From positions 1-64,000 of the forward strand of contig NZ_JBBIXN010000008.1 of NCBI RefSeq assembly GCF_037646455.1: a stretch of 64,000 nucleotides of DNA. The letters are read 5' to 3'. Position 1 is the stretch's first letter, and every line of letters starts with the position of its first letter. The stretch is from Draconibacterium mangrovi_A (GTDB lineage: Bacteria > Bacteroidota > Bacteroidia > Bacteroidales > Prolixibacteraceae). Below, in pieces: positions 33,198-42,380 of this stretch. A program made the position numbers and the translations under genes. Below the pieces are notes generated by a model that worked only from the letters and a program-made list of their open reading frames with translations, had not been told where the DNA came from and searched no databases.

Positions 33198-34205
33198 ATG
33201 GCAAAGAAACGTATTATCAATATCGATTCGAAATCATCGCGACCAAAGTACCGTCAGATTATTGATTCGATTTTTTTGGCTATTGATAAACGTTATCTGA
33301 AAAAGGGCGATAAAATCCCTTCCATTAATCAAATCTGTTCCAATTTTAGTTTGAGTCGCGACACCGTAATGGTAGCGTTCAACGAACTCAAGGCAAAAGG
33401 AATTATCCTCAGTCAACCCGGAAAAGGTTATTACGTCGCCAGTACTGAAATTCAACTCGAAGAAAAAGTATTTGTGTTGTTTGATGAATTAAATGCGTTT
33501 AAGGAAGATTTGTACAGCGCTTTGGTGGGCGAACTAAAAGGCAAGGCCAATGTCGATGTTTTTTTCCACCATTTCAATTACAAGGTATTTAAAAATCTGA
33601 TTGCTGAAAGCATTGGCAAATACACGTCGTATATTATTATGCCCGCTTCTTTTGATAACATTGGGCACCTTATTTCGAAATTGCCGAGCGACAAGGTTTA
33701 TATTCTCGACCGGCTGAAAAAAGAGCTAAAAAATTATTCGGTGGTCTACCAGGATTTCGAAAACGATCTGTATGAAGCGATGAACGAAGGTAAAGCAACG
33801 CTAAAAAAATACAGGAAGCTTGTTTTTATCAATCCGGGAGGTAAAGAACCATCCGAAAGAACCTTGGGCTTCGAAAAATTTTGCCTGGAAAATAATTTGG
33901 AATTCGAAGTGATAAAAAGCCTCAGCAGTGCCAATCCTTCGATGTATGAAGCCTATTTTATTATTTCCGACCGCGAACTGGTTGAAGTAATAAAACTGGC
34001 AAAAAAATACAAGTACAAACTGGGCAAACGCTTTGGTATCGTTTCATTTAACGATACAACATTAAAAGAAGTAGTGGCCGGCGGTATTACAACCATATCG
34101 ACCGATTTTAGCGATATGGGCCGCACCCTTGCACAAATGGTTTTGAATAAGAAAAAGGGCCAGGTAAGAAATCCTTCGAAATTAATAATGAGGAACAGTT
34201 TGTAA
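33198..34205 (+). CDS. GntR-family regulator with sugar-binding-like domain
   Basis: From MAKKRIINID the protein is about 335 residues. The first 75 form a GntR winged helix (KYRQIIDSIFLAIDKRYLKKGDKIPSINQ in parts; SLSRDTVMVAFNELKAKGII; QPGKGYYV). The rest looks like a LacI/periplasmic-binding-type effector domain, ending FGIVSFNDTTLKEVVAGGITTIS and a DFSDMGRTLAQMVL segment. Its place before galactokinase and opposite galM suggests it controls galactose use in response to a sugar ligand. The effector is not known. Confidence 0.9.
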   Translation: MAKKRIINIDSKSSRPKYRQIIDSIFLAIDKRYLKKGDKIPSINQICSNFSLSRDTVMVAFNELKAKGIILSQPGKGYYVASTEIQLEEKVFVLFDELNAFKEDLYSALVGELKGKANVDVFFHHFNYKVFKNLIAESIGKYTSYIIMPASFDNIGHLISKLPSDKVYILDRLKKELKNYSVVYQDFENDLYEAMNEGKATLKKYRKLVFINPGGKEPSERTLGFEKFCLENNLEFEVIKSLSSANPSMYEAYFIISDRELVEVIKLAKKYKYKLGKRFGIVSFNDTTLKEVVAGGITTISTDFSDMGRTLAQMVLNKKKGQVRNPSKLIMRNSL

Positions 34206-34291
34206 ACAATTGAAATGCGAGCAGTTCGAAAAGAAGATATAATTTGAAAGCGAGTATATAAAAATTAATCAAAAACTAAATAGATAATATT

Positions 34292-35581
34292 ATGACACAG
34301 ATTGCAAGCTTAGTTGAAAAAATTAACGGAGGAAACAATCCCGTTTTTCAGGAATTATACGGAACCGATGCCGCAGTACTAAAAGCTCAGGCTGACCGCT
34401 ACGCCGATTTGATGGCAGAGTTTGAACAAACATACGGAAACAGCGATGTAAACCTGTTTAGCTCTCCCGGTCGTACTGAAATTGGCGGAAACCACACCGA
34501 CCATAACTTCGGACGCGTGTTGGCAGGGGCGGTGAATCTTGATAATATTGCGGTTGCTGCAGCAAACGGAAGCAACACCATTCGCATCAAGTCGGCCGGT
34601 TATCCTGAATTCCAGGTAGACCTCACCGACCTGAGTATCGACGAATCGAAATTTTATACCTCGGAAGCGTTGGTGAAAGGAATTTGTGCAAAAATGAAAG
34701 AAAACGGGTATCAGATCGGAGGTTTCGATGCCTGCATTGAAGGACGAGTGCCAAAAGGATCGGGGTTGAGTTCTTCTGCATCTTTCGAAGTTTTGGTTGG
34801 TGCTATTATTAATGAAATTTTCAACGATGGCAAAATGTCGGCTGTCGAGAATGCTATAATCGGTCAGTGGTCGGAAAATAACTATTTCGGCAAGCCTTGC
34901 GGACTGATGGACCAAACCGCTTGTTCGGTTGGCGGATTGATCACTATCGATTTTAAAGATCCGGCCAATCCGGTTGTGAAAGAAGTAGATTTCGACTTTG
35001 TTTCAACAGGATTTTCACTGGTAATAACTGATGTTGGCGGAGGTCACGATGATCCTGCCTCGCAAGCTGAATATGCTTCGCTACCTACCGAAATGAAGTC
35101 GGTAGCTGCCGAACTTGGAGCGAACGTTTTACGCGAAGTTACACTTGAACAAATTGTAGAAAAGATTCCAGAGATCCGCGAAAAAACAGGCGACAGAGCC
35201 ATTCTTCGTGCCTATCACTTCCAGGGTGATAACCAACGCGTAGTCGATCAGGTAGCTGCCCTCGAGAATAACGATTTTGATGCATTCCTTAAAATGGTGG
35301 TTGAATCGGGTTACAGCTCTTACATGTACAATCAAAATATTTTCGATGTAGTACACAAAGACGAGCAAGTAGTTTCACTGGCGCTTGCACTCAGCGAAAT
35401 GGTACTGAAAGGAAGTGGTGCATGGCGTGTTCACGGCGGTGGTTTTGGTGGAACGATCCAGGCATTTGTCCCTCAAAACAAAATTTATGAATACGTGAAA
35501 ACTCTGGAGCATGTTTATGGCAAAGGATCTTGCCACAATCTGTTTATCCGTTCAAAAGGATCGATAAAACTTGATTTATAA
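34292..35581 (+). CDS. galK: galactokinase
   Basis: The 429-residue GHMP kinase phosphorylates galactose at C1 for the Leloir pathway. The galactokinase signature SSPGRTEIGGNHTDHNFG is at about residues 57-73, the ATP loop VPKGSGLSSSASFEV begins near 151, and the third motif GGGFGGTIQAFV is near the C-terminus. The GRTEIGGNHTDH wording is typical of the longer anaerobe-type galactokinases rather than the E. coli form. It follows the regulator by 86 bases and precedes the sugar permease. Confidence 0.92.
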   Translation: MTQIASLVEKINGGNNPVFQELYGTDAAVLKAQADRYADLMAEFEQTYGNSDVNLFSSPGRTEIGGNHTDHNFGRVLAGAVNLDNIAVAAANGSNTIRIKSAGYPEFQVDLTDLSIDESKFYTSEALVKGICAKMKENGYQIGGFDACIEGRVPKGSGLSSSASFEVLVGAIINEIFNDGKMSAVENAIIGQWSENNYFGKPCGLMDQTACSVGGLITIDFKDPANPVVKEVDFDFVSTGFSLVITDVGGGHDDPASQAEYASLPTEMKSVAAELGANVLREVTLEQIVEKIPEIREKTGDRAILRAYHFQGDNQRVVDQVAALENNDFDAFLKMVVESGYSSYMYNQNIFDVVHKDEQVVSLALALSEMVLKGSGAWRVHGGGFGGTIQAFVPQNKIYEYVKTLEHVYGKGSCHNLFIRSKGSIKLDL

Positions 35582-35942
35582 AGAGATCAAAACAGCGAAT
35601 TGACTATAATTCAGCACTTTAGATCTTTAAACATTCTAAAAAAATAAAAAAGTGCTGTTAGTCGATCACTAATTCAGGCGATATTATAACTTTGGAGGCC
35701 AGAACTCCGGACGTAAAATTGCAATATGACCAGCGTACCGGGTTCTGACCTAAATTAACGAAATAATTTTCTGATGATATTCAACTTAGAAGCTTTGTTA
35801 AACAGCTATTCCAACTCCGCTTACCCGACCAACAAAAGTGGTTGGAGAACTGTAAGTCGCTGGCTGGTTTCACAAAAAGCACTGGTTGATCGTCAACATT
35901 CAAATCCGAAAATATTTACTACTTAAATCAATATTAATCATT
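35582..35942 (+). promoter_or_regulatory. 361-base leader before the MFS gene, with a candidate promoter
   Basis: TAACTTTG at 35687-35694 matches TAnnTTTG; a -33 TTG at the right distance is not seen. Downstream lie GCCAGAACTCCGG and GACCAGCGTACCGGGTTCTG, GC-richer than the surroundings, which may be structured leader RNA. No coding sequence and no known riboswitch class was recognised. Confidence 0.4.
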
Positions 35943-37223
35943 ATGGAATCTACAAAACAAAATTACACGGTGCCCATTATAATGATGATCCTGCTATTTG
36001 GTATGATCGCATTTGTAACAAATCTGGCTGCACCAATGGGGATTGTATTAAAAGACCAGTTCGGGGCAACCAACTTTCAGGGAATGTTGGGTAATGCGAT
36101 GAACTTTATTGCCTATGCGATCATGGGTATTCCAGGAGGTCTTCTTTTACAACGAGTTGGTTATAAAAAGACAGCACTGATTGCTGTAGCTGTTGGATTT
36201 ATAGGTGTTGGAGTACAATACCTTTCCGGACATGTTGGACAAAACATCGCATTTACTGTGTATCTTATTGGTGCATTGATCGCAGGTTTTTCAATGACCT
36301 TGCTTAACACGGTTGTAAATCCAATGTTGAACACCTTAGGCGGTGGAGGTAACAAAGGTAATCAGCTGATCCAGGTTGGAGGTTCATTCAACTCGGTAAT
36401 GGCCACTTTTACTCCTGCATTTGTTGGTATTTTGATTGGAGAAGCTGCCAAAGCACAGATCTCCGACGTGTTCCCGGTAATGTACATTGCACTGGGCGTT
36501 TTTGGTCTTGTATTCTTTGTTTTAATGGGAGTTAAAATTCCTGAGCCACATGCCGAACACAAAGGAATTTCGTTGAAAGATTCGATGAAAGGTGCTTTAC
36601 AGTATCGCCATTTGATACTTGGAGCAGTGGCAATTTTCATATATGTAGGTGTTGAAATTGGTGTTCCTGGTTTTCTTAATTTTTGGTTATCCGATTCGCC
36701 CGTAGGAAAAACAACTGCAGGTTATGTAGCCGGCACCTATTGGTTTTTAATGTTAATTGGTCGACTGGTTGGAGCTTCCATCGGTAGTAAAGTAAGCAGT
36801 AAGCTTATGTTAACAGCAACATCGCTGGTAGGTATAATTTTAATTGCTGCAGCCATGTTTTCATCGCCGGCTAACGAAGTATCGATACCGGTAATCATGA
36901 AATCGGCAGCCGGTTCAGTTTCATTTGGTTTGGCTGAAGTACCAATTAATGCCATGTTACTTGTTTTAGTGGGTTTATGTACCTCCATTATGTGGGGTGG
37001 TATTTTCAACCTGGCGGTTGAAGGACTGGGAAAATACACGGCCGCTGCTTCAGGTATTTTCATGACCATGGTTGTTGGAGGAGGTATCCTTCCTCTTATT
37101 CAGGGTAAAGTGGCCGACATCGCCGGTTATCTTCCAAGTTACTGGGTAATCTTACTCAGTTTGGGGTACCTGCTATTTTATGCCCTCATTGGTAGTAAAG
37201 TTCACAAACGTGAAGAGGCATAA
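35943..37223 (+). CDS. MFS sugar permease (FHS/FucP-like)
   Basis: The transporter has about 426 residues and twelve hydrophobic segments, with the MFS loop GGLLLQRVGYKKTAL between TM2 and TM3 and a Gly-rich TNLAAPMGIVLKDQFG start as in fucose/glucose/galactose porters. The start is set at 35943 (MESTKQNYTVPI); an upstream in-frame ATG at 35886 adds 19 residues without a promoter. By context it probably imports galactose by proton symport, but other hexoses are possible. Confidence 0.87.
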   Translation: MESTKQNYTVPIIMMILLFGMIAFVTNLAAPMGIVLKDQFGATNFQGMLGNAMNFIAYAIMGIPGGLLLQRVGYKKTALIAVAVGFIGVGVQYLSGHVGQNIAFTVYLIGALIAGFSMTLLNTVVNPMLNTLGGGGNKGNQLIQVGGSFNSVMATFTPAFVGILIGEAAKAQISDVFPVMYIALGVFGLVFFVLMGVKIPEPHAEHKGISLKDSMKGALQYRHLILGAVAIFIYVGVEIGVPGFLNFWLSDSPVGKTTAGYVAGTYWFLMLIGRLVGASIGSKVSSKLMLTATSLVGIILIAAAMFSSPANEVSIPVIMKSAAGSVSFGLAEVPINAMLLVLVGLCTSIMWGGIFNLAVEGLGKYTAAASGIFMTMVVGGGILPLIQGKVADIAGYLPSYWVILLSLGYLLFYALIGSKVHKREEA

Positions 37224-37287
37224 TATGCAAAAGAAATAAAGTTATCCATCGATTTTTGGGATAACAATCAATTCGGGATTATCCCGC

Positions 37288-37320
37288 AAGCCATCCGTCA
37301 TTAGGCGGGTGGCTTTTTTT
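37288..37320 (+). terminator. rho-independent terminator after the MFS gene
   Basis: AAGCCATCCG (37288-37297) pairs with CGGGTGGCTT (37306-37315), one wobble pair, followed by a run of T. It separates the permease from the sodium symporter. Confidence 0.85.
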
Positions 37321-37446
37321 ATGGTAACACACTGAACCATAAATTCCCTGTTAGCTGTTCAACAGCATTTCGCTTTTTCTGAATTTTAAAAAATAAACGT
37401 TATTTTCACAATTATTTAAACCAAATTCAAACCAAAACTTCGAACT

Positions 37447-39108
37447 ATGAGTAGTTTAGACTGGATCGTTCTGGGCCTCTTTTTTCTGGGTCTGATCGGT
37501 ATTATTGTATGGGTTCTCCTCCAAAAAGAAAAAGACACTTCTGATTATTTCTTAGCCGGACGAGATGCCACATGGATCGCAATTGGTGCATCTATTTTTG
37601 CCTCCAATATTGGATCGGAGCACCTGGTAGGTTTAGCCGGTGCAGGTGCCGAAAGTGGAATGGCCATGGCCCACTGGGAAATGCATGGCTGGATGATATT
37701 GATGCTGGGCTGGCTCTTTGTTCCCTTCTATGCAAGAAGCAAAGTGTTTACCATGCCGGAGTTCCTCGAGAGAAGATACAATCCGCATGCCCGTTCGTTT
37801 TTATCGGTAATTTCAATCGTTAGTTATGTGCTGACCAAAGTAGCCGTTACAGTGTATGCCGGGGGTGTGGTTTTTAAAGATGTATTTAACATCGATTATG
37901 TCACATTCTTTGGGTATAATATCGATTTCTTTTGGATCAGTGCGATCGGGCTGGTGGTTTTGACGGGTCTTTATACCACGTTCGGAGGTATGAAAGCCGT
38001 TCTGTACACTTCGGTGTTGCAGACACCAATTCTGCTTATCGGTTCCGTCGCCATACTGATTCTGGGATTGATAAAAGTTGGTGGCTGGAACGAACTGATG
38101 GAAATTACCCGTGCAAATGTAACCGTTCACGGCGATTCAATGACCAGTTTAATACGATCGCACAACGACCCGGAATTTCCGTGGACTGGTGTAATATTAG
38201 GATCGGCCATTATAGGATTCTGGTACTGGTGTACCGACCAGTTTATTGTGCAACGTGTGCTGTCGGGTCGCGACATGAAACAAGCCAGGCGAGGTACCAT
38301 CTTTGGGGCTTACCTGAAACTCACACCGGTATTTATTTTCTTAATTCCAGGAATGATTGCTTATGCATTAAACCAGAAAGGATTGATCACATTATCATCA
38401 AACGATGCGGCCTTTTCAACCCTTGTAACTGAACTGCTACCCATTGGTTTTAAGGGAATTGTTATTGGTGGTATTCTGGCTGCCTTGATGAGTTCGCTGG
38501 CCTCGCTATTTAACTCTTCGGCCATGTTGTTCACCATCGACTTTTACAAGAAATATGTTCCCGATGCCACCGAAAAACACTACGTTTTAGTTGGTCGTTT
38601 AGCAACTGTAGTAATCGTTTTGCTTGGAATTCTGTGGATCCCTGTAATGAAAGGGATCGGAAAGGTACTTTATGAGTATCTGCAGGATGTTCAGTCTTTG
38701 CTTGCTCCGGGTATAGCAGCCGTTTTCCTGCTAGGAATACTATCGAAGAAAACAACGCCGGCAGCAGGATTATGGGGTTTAATAATCGGATTCTCACTTG
38801 GAATGTTACGGCTCGGGCTAAATGTATTTTCAGATTTTATTGGCCAAGAGTCAATCTTGTATAAAGTTATTTTATCACACAACTGGTTACACTACGAGAT
38901 TTATTTATTTATCCTAGTTATCATCTCAATGATAGTTATCAGCTATTTCACAAAGCCAAAAGATCCGAATGCTATTGTTGGTTTAACCATGGGATCGGCT
39001 ACGGCCGAACAACGTGCTGAAGTACGCGATAGCTGGGGGAAATGGGATGTTATTAACTCCGCTGTTGTTATTGTTATAATCATCGCATTCTATGCTTATT
39101 TCTGGTAA
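37447..39108 (+). CDS. sodium/solute symporter, SSS family (SglT-like)
   Basis: The 553-residue protein has about 14 membrane segments. Family marks include YFLAGRDATWIAIGASIFASNIGSEH in parts (the unwound TM1 and the sodium site), GLYTTFGGMKAVLYTS and WYWCTDQFIVQRVLSGRD, the last typical of sodium/glucose-galactose cotransporters. It should carry a hexose inward with Na+. Together with the MFS gene it gives the galactose cluster two import routes. It has terminators on both sides, so it is probably its own transcript. Confidence 0.92.
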   Translation: MSSLDWIVLGLFFLGLIGIIVWVLLQKEKDTSDYFLAGRDATWIAIGASIFASNIGSEHLVGLAGAGAESGMAMAHWEMHGWMILMLGWLFVPFYARSKVFTMPEFLERRYNPHARSFLSVISIVSYVLTKVAVTVYAGGVVFKDVFNIDYVTFFGYNIDFFWISAIGLVVLTGLYTTFGGMKAVLYTSVLQTPILLIGSVAILILGLIKVGGWNELMEITRANVTVHGDSMTSLIRSHNDPEFPWTGVILGSAIIGFWYWCTDQFIVQRVLSGRDMKQARRGTIFGAYLKLTPVFIFLIPGMIAYALNQKGLITLSSNDAAFSTLVTELLPIGFKGIVIGGILAALMSSLASLFNSSAMLFTIDFYKKYVPDATEKHYVLVGRLATVVIVLLGILWIPVMKGIGKVLYEYLQDVQSLLAPGIAAVFLLGILSKKTTPAAGLWGLIIGFSLGMLRLGLNVFSDFIGQESILYKVILSHNWLHYEIYLFILVIISMIVISYFTKPKDPNAIVGLTMGSATAEQRAEVRDSWGKWDVINSAVVIVIIIAFYAYFW

Positions 39109-39133
39109 AGAACATTTTAAATCATAAAAAGAA

Positions 39134-39162
39134 AATGGCTGTTCATCTTTTGGTGGACAGCT
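39134..39162 (+). terminator. rho-independent terminator after the symporter gene
   Basis: AATGGCTGTTCA pairs with TGGACAGCTATT (two wobble or mismatched positions), followed by eight T. It lies 26 bases after the stop. Confidence 0.78.
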
Positions 39163-39195
39163 ATTTTTTTTAATTTCGATTTTTTAAAATTCCTT

Positions 39196-40110
39196 ATGTA
39201 CGATATCATCGGAGATGTTCATGGTGAGGCATCATTATTGAAGAAGCTTTTAAAGAAATTGGGGTATTCGAAGAACAACGGCAGTTTTTCGCACCCCGAA
39301 CGTAAGGCGATTTTTGTTGGCGATTTTATCAATCGTGGACCTGAAATCCGAAAAACCATCCGAATGATACGGGCAATGGTCGAAAGCGGTAATGCACTCG
39401 CTGTATTAGGCAACCACGAAATAAATGCCATCATCTACCACACCAAAGACCAGGGCACTTCCCTGATCAAAAAACCCAGCAAGCATTTTTTATCGCTGTT
39501 TAAAACCATCAATGAATTCTCTCTCAATCCGCAGGAGTTGAAAGACAACCTGAACTGGTTGCGAACCTTGCCCCTGTTCCTCGATTTGGGCGAGATCAGA
39601 ATTGTCCATGCCTGCTGGTCGGATAAAGCCATTGAGATTGCCCGCTCGATCTATACCGAAGGCAAAATCAAGAAAAAAGTGTTTCGTTCTCTTCATAAAA
39701 AGTCGGACGAAACATTAAGCAGGTGCGTGTGGCTTTTAACAAAAGGCGTTTACCTGAAAATGCCTTCCGATTTACATATCAGAAATAACAAGGGAGTGAT
39801 GCCGCGATCGTTCCGTATTGAGTGGTGGGAAAGCCCCGAAGGTAAGACGTTTAACGAGTTGTCGTTTGAGAGTAAATACAAGCTACCCGATTATACCGTT
39901 CCCAGGGAAATACTTCCTGATGTCCACCCCTATCCGGAAGATGCGCCGTTGCTGTTTTTCGGACATTACTGCCGCGGACATGGGCCGGTTATTGTAAAGC
40001 CCAACATTTGCTGCGTAGACTCCTGTGTTACAGGCACCTCTACACTTACCGCCTATCGTTGGAGCGGTGAAAAAGTTCTGAGCGAGGATAATGTGCTTAC
40101 TTCAAAGTAA
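39196..40110 (+). CDS. calcineurin-like metallophosphatase
   Basis: The 304-residue protein holds the PPP-type motifs: YDIIGDVHGE (metal ligands Asp, His) at the start, VGDFINRGPE (metal-binding Asp), LGNHEINA (proton donor and ligand) near residue 75, IVHACW and FFGHYCRG. It resembles the bis(5'-nucleosyl)-tetraphosphatase/serine-threonine phosphatase group and should be cytosolic. The substrate cannot be read; dinucleoside polyphosphates or phosphoproteins are possible. Confidence 0.88.
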   Translation: MYDIIGDVHGEASLLKKLLKKLGYSKNNGSFSHPERKAIFVGDFINRGPEIRKTIRMIRAMVESGNALAVLGNHEINAIIYHTKDQGTSLIKKPSKHFLSLFKTINEFSLNPQELKDNLNWLRTLPLFLDLGEIRIVHACWSDKAIEIARSIYTEGKIKKKVFRSLHKKSDETLSRCVWLLTKGVYLKMPSDLHIRNNKGVMPRSFRIEWWESPEGKTFNELSFESKYKLPDYTVPREILPDVHPYPEDAPLLFFGHYCRGHGPVIVKPNICCVDSCVTGTSTLTAYRWSGEKVLSEDNVLTSK

Positions 40111-40175
40111 AAAACATCACCAAACAGCTGTAATTCAGAATGATACGACTACTTTCAAAAAAATTATTTTTTGTA

Positions 40176-40205
40176 TTGCAGGTAAAAAAAGAAAGTATAT
40201 ATTTG
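40176..40205 (+). promoter_or_regulatory. promoter of the tRNA-Asp pair
   Basis: TTG at 40176-40178, a 19-base spacer and TATATTTG at 40198-40205 match the Bacteroidota consensus well. The box lies 55 bases before the first tRNA. Confidence 0.7.
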
Positions 40206-40260
40206 CAACACCTTTCGCAAAGGGGTTTCGCGCCTCAGGAAAGGTAAGTTCTAAAAATAC

Positions 40261-40334
40261 GGTGGCGTAGTTCAGTTGGTTAGAATGCCGGCCTGTCACG
40301 CCGGAGGTCGCGAGTTCGAGTCTCGTCGTCACCG
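40261..40334 (+). tRNA. tRNA-Asp (GTC), copy 1
   Basis: The cloverleaf is complete. The acceptor GGTGGCG pairs with CGTCACC, the anticodon stem CCGGC/GCCGG frames CTGTCAC with anticodon GTC, and the T loop is TTCGAGT. The discriminator is G; CCA is not encoded. Confidence 0.96.
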
Positions 40335-40371
40335 CAATTTTTTGAAAATATTATTTGACACCATATTTTAT

Positions 40372-40445
40372 GGTGGCGTAGTTCAGTTGGTTAGAATGCC
40401 GGCCTGTCACGCCGGAGGTCGCGAGTTCGAGTCTCGTCGTCACCG
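40372..40445 (+). tRNA. tRNA-Asp (GTC), copy 2
   Basis: Identical in all 74 bases to copy 1 and 37 bases downstream of it, probably on the same transcript. The 248-bp duplication starts within its 3' end. Confidence 0.96.
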
Positions 40446-40684
40446 CAGAAGAGAAGCAGCTCAGTAGGGCTGCTTTTTTTGTTATGAACAGATATATTGT
40501 ATACATATTACAAAGTGAATTAGATGATAGTTAATACATCGGATTCACATCTAACCTGGCGCAAAGACTGAGTTATCACAATGCCGGGAAATCAAGATAT
40601 ACATCAAGAAAAATCCCATGGAAATGCGTTTATATTGAAGAATTCAAAACGCGGGCGGAAGCAATGAAAAGGGAAAAATTTCTG
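40437..40684 (+). repeat. 248-bp direct repeat, copy 1
   Basis: Bases 40437-40684 and 40766-41013 match, offset 329, with one difference that I find: A at 40534 against T at 40863. The unit runs from the last bases of tRNA-Asp through a terminator into a GIY-YIG gene. Confidence 0.88.
40454..40480 (+). terminator. terminator after the tRNA-Asp pair
   Basis: AAGCAGC and GCTGCTT form a 7-bp stem followed by T7. It is repeated at 40783-40809 in the duplication. Confidence 0.72.
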
Positions 40685-40738
40685 AAAAAGCAAAAGAACA
40701 GACAATTCTATCAACGATTGATACAAGAAACAAAGTGA
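40484..40738 (+). pseudogene. GIY-YIG endonuclease-like gene with a nonsense codon
   Basis: From ATG 40484 the frame reads MNRYIVYILQSELDDS, then TAA at codon 17 where the second copy has TAT (Tyr), then resumes to a natural end FLKKQKNRQFYQRLIQETK at 40736-40738. The full protein would have 84 residues, the normal size for the small UPF0213-like GIY-YIG proteins. The ending appears to be the native C-terminus. Confidence 0.85.
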
Positions 40739-40774
40739 GGTCGCAAGTTTCCCGAGGACTCGGGATCGTCACCG
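40738..40774 (+). pseudogene. remnant of a tRNA-Asp 3' half
   Basis: AGGTCGCAAGTTT followed after a small palindrome (CCCGAGGACTCGGG) by ATCGTCACCG resembles the tRNA-Asp 3' region AGGTCGCGAGTTC ... GTCGTCACCG. It lies exactly at the junction between the two repeat copies, so a third tRNA end was probably duplicated or rearranged here. Confidence 0.5.
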
Positions 40775-41013
40775 CAGAAGAGAAGCAGCTCAGTAGGGCT
40801 GCTTTTTTTGTTATGAACAGATATATTGTATACATATTACAAAGTGAATTAGATGATAGTTATTACATCGGATTCACATCTAACCTGGCGCAAAGACTGA
40901 GTTATCACAATGCCGGGAAATCAAGATATACATCAAGAAAAATCCCATGGAAATGCGTTTATATTGAAGAATTCAAAACGCGGGCGGAAGCAATGAAAAG
41001 GGAAAAATTTCTG
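40766..41013 (+). repeat. 248-bp direct repeat, copy 2
   Basis: Second copy of the unit at 40437-40684. It ends abruptly after the codons for KREKFL, and unrelated sequence follows that runs into the rhaA terminator. Confidence 0.88.
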
Positions 41014-41130
41014 CTTCTTAACATACTCAAAAAAAACAGCAGCCCGTCATTTAATAAACGACGGGCTGCAATTACTAATAAACTTGATCTAATTTATCGT
41101 TTCAACAAAACCTCTTCTTCATATTCCTGA
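40813..41130 (+). CDS. GIY-YIG domain protein with replaced C-terminus
   Basis: The 105-residue frame has the small GIY-YIG core (RYIVYILQSELDDSYYIGFT, LAQRLSYHN, AGKSRYTSR and Glu in VYIEEF). After residue 67 the native tail is lost: it reads through the rhaA terminator hairpin and 37 bases into the opposite strand's rhaA 3' end. Relatives are small proteins of unknown role, often near tRNA or rRNA genes. It may be inactive. A longer in-frame ATG at 40735 would include the tRNA remnant and is not credible. Confidence 0.6.
   Translation: MNRYIVYILQSELDDSYYIGFTSNLAQRLSYHNAGKSRYTSRKIPWKCVYIEEFKTRAEAMKREKFLLLNILKKNSSPSFNKRRAAITNKLDLIYRFNKTSSSYS
41029..41069 (-). terminator. terminator of the rhamnose operon
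   Basis: GCAGCCCGTC (41039-41048) and GACGGGCTGC (41060-41069) form a perfect 10-bp stem; on the minus strand it is followed by TG and eight T. It lies 24 bases after the rhaA stop. Confidence 0.88.
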
Positions 41131-42362
41131 ATTTCGCCAATGTAGTCGGCTCCAACAGGAACTTCTTCTTGCAAACAGTAGTAGTCCCAAACGGCACTGA
41201 ACGGCATGGTCTTCAGTTCTTCGAGCATGGCAAGTCGTTCGAAATTTTTACCGGCTTCTTCCAGTTTAACCAGGTCAGCTGTTGGTTCCAGTGCTGCAAT
41301 CAGGAATGCTTTCTGTGCTGCGCGGGTTCCGGTCACGTATGCTCCTATCCGGTTAATCGATGCATCAAAGAAATCGAGACCAATATTTACGCGACTCAGA
41401 AAATCGTTGCGCATAATTTCAGATGCAATCAATTGTACGTCTTCATTCAGCGTAACCACATGATCCGAATCCCAGCGAATAGGGCGGGTAACGTGTAACA
41501 ACAACTCATCGACATAAATTAGGCAGGAGGAAATTTTATCACCTACAACTTCGGTTGGATGAAAGTGACCGCTGTCGATACAAATTAATTTATCGTTTTT
41601 AATCGCATAACCCAGGTAAAAATCATGAGAACCAACTGTCATGGATTCAACGCCAATTCCGAAGACTTTACTTTCCACGGCATCCTTCATGTATTCTTTT
41701 GGATATTCTTCAGCAAATGCTTCATCCAGCGATTTTTTAAGAATTGTACGATATCCGTTACGATCAACAGGTGTATCTTTTGTTCCGTCAGGGATCCAGG
41801 TATTGTGAACACAAGGAGTTCCCAGTTGCTTACCCATTTCTGCCGAGATGGCACGACAACGTTTTACGTGTTCTACCCAGAATTTGCGGTTTTCTTCGTT
41901 CTTACTCGATAAGGTAAAACCATCATCAGCTTTTGGATGAGAAAAACAGGTGGCATTAAAATCCAAGCCCATTTCACGTTCCTTCGCCCAATCGATCCAG
42001 CTTTGAAAATGTTTTAATTCAATTTGATCGCGATCAACAAATTCACCTTCAAAATCGCCGTAGATGGCATGCAGGTTTAAACGTTGTTTGCCCGGTAGCA
42101 GCGCCAAGACTTTATCTAAATCAGCACGCATTTCCTCAATTGTTCCTGCTTTACCCGGATAATTTCCGGTAGTCTGAATACCGCCTCCACCAAGCTCTGC
42201 GTCAGGTGTTTCAAAACCACCTACATCATCGGTTTGCCAGCAGTGCAGTGAAATATTTACATCCTTCATTTTGGCAATCGCAGCATCGGTATCTACACCA
42301 ATGGCAGCATATGATTCTTTTGCCAGTTCGTAAGCTTTTTTGATTAATTCAGTTTTATCCAT
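41094..42362 (-). CDS. rhaA: L-rhamnose isomerase
   Basis: The 422-residue enzyme converts L-rhamnose to L-rhamnulose in the cytosol. Family blocks are clear: ISLHCWQTDDVGGFE near residue 38, GGIQTTGNYPGKA, LNLHAIYGDFEG, DFNATCFSHPKADDGFTLS read in parts, CVHNTWIPDG, VESKVFGIGVESMTVGSHDFY in parts, and ICIDSGHFHPTE with metal ligands. The length matches the family. It is the last gene of the operon rhaT-rhaM-rhaA; kinase and aldolase genes are not in this window. Confidence 0.97.
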   Translation of the reverse strand: MDKTELIKKAYELAKESYAAIGVDTDAAIAKMKDVNISLHCWQTDDVGGFETPDAELGGGGIQTTGNYPGKAGTIEEMRADLDKVLALLPGKQRLNLHAIYGDFEGEFVDRDQIELKHFQSWIDWAKEREMGLDFNATCFSHPKADDGFTLSSKNEENRKFWVEHVKRCRAISAEMGKQLGTPCVHNTWIPDGTKDTPVDRNGYRTILKKSLDEAFAEEYPKEYMKDAVESKVFGIGVESMTVGSHDFYLGYAIKNDKLICIDSGHFHPTEVVGDKISSCLIYVDELLLHVTRPIRWDSDHVVTLNEDVQLIASEIMRNDFLSRVNIGLDFFDASINRIGAYVTGTRAAQKAFLIAALEPTADLVKLEEAGKNFERLAMLEELKTMPFSAVWDYYCLQEEVPVGADYIGEIQEYEEEVLLKR

Positions 42363-42380
42363 TTTTATATTTTTTATAAT

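Noticed and set aside
40735..40812. Longer start for the second GIY-YIG copy
   Set aside because: The added residues translate the tRNA remnant and a terminator hairpin.
40437..41013. CRISPR-like array
   Set aside because: Only two long copies of a 248-bp unit exist, with genes inside; no short regular repeats or cas genes anywhere in the window.
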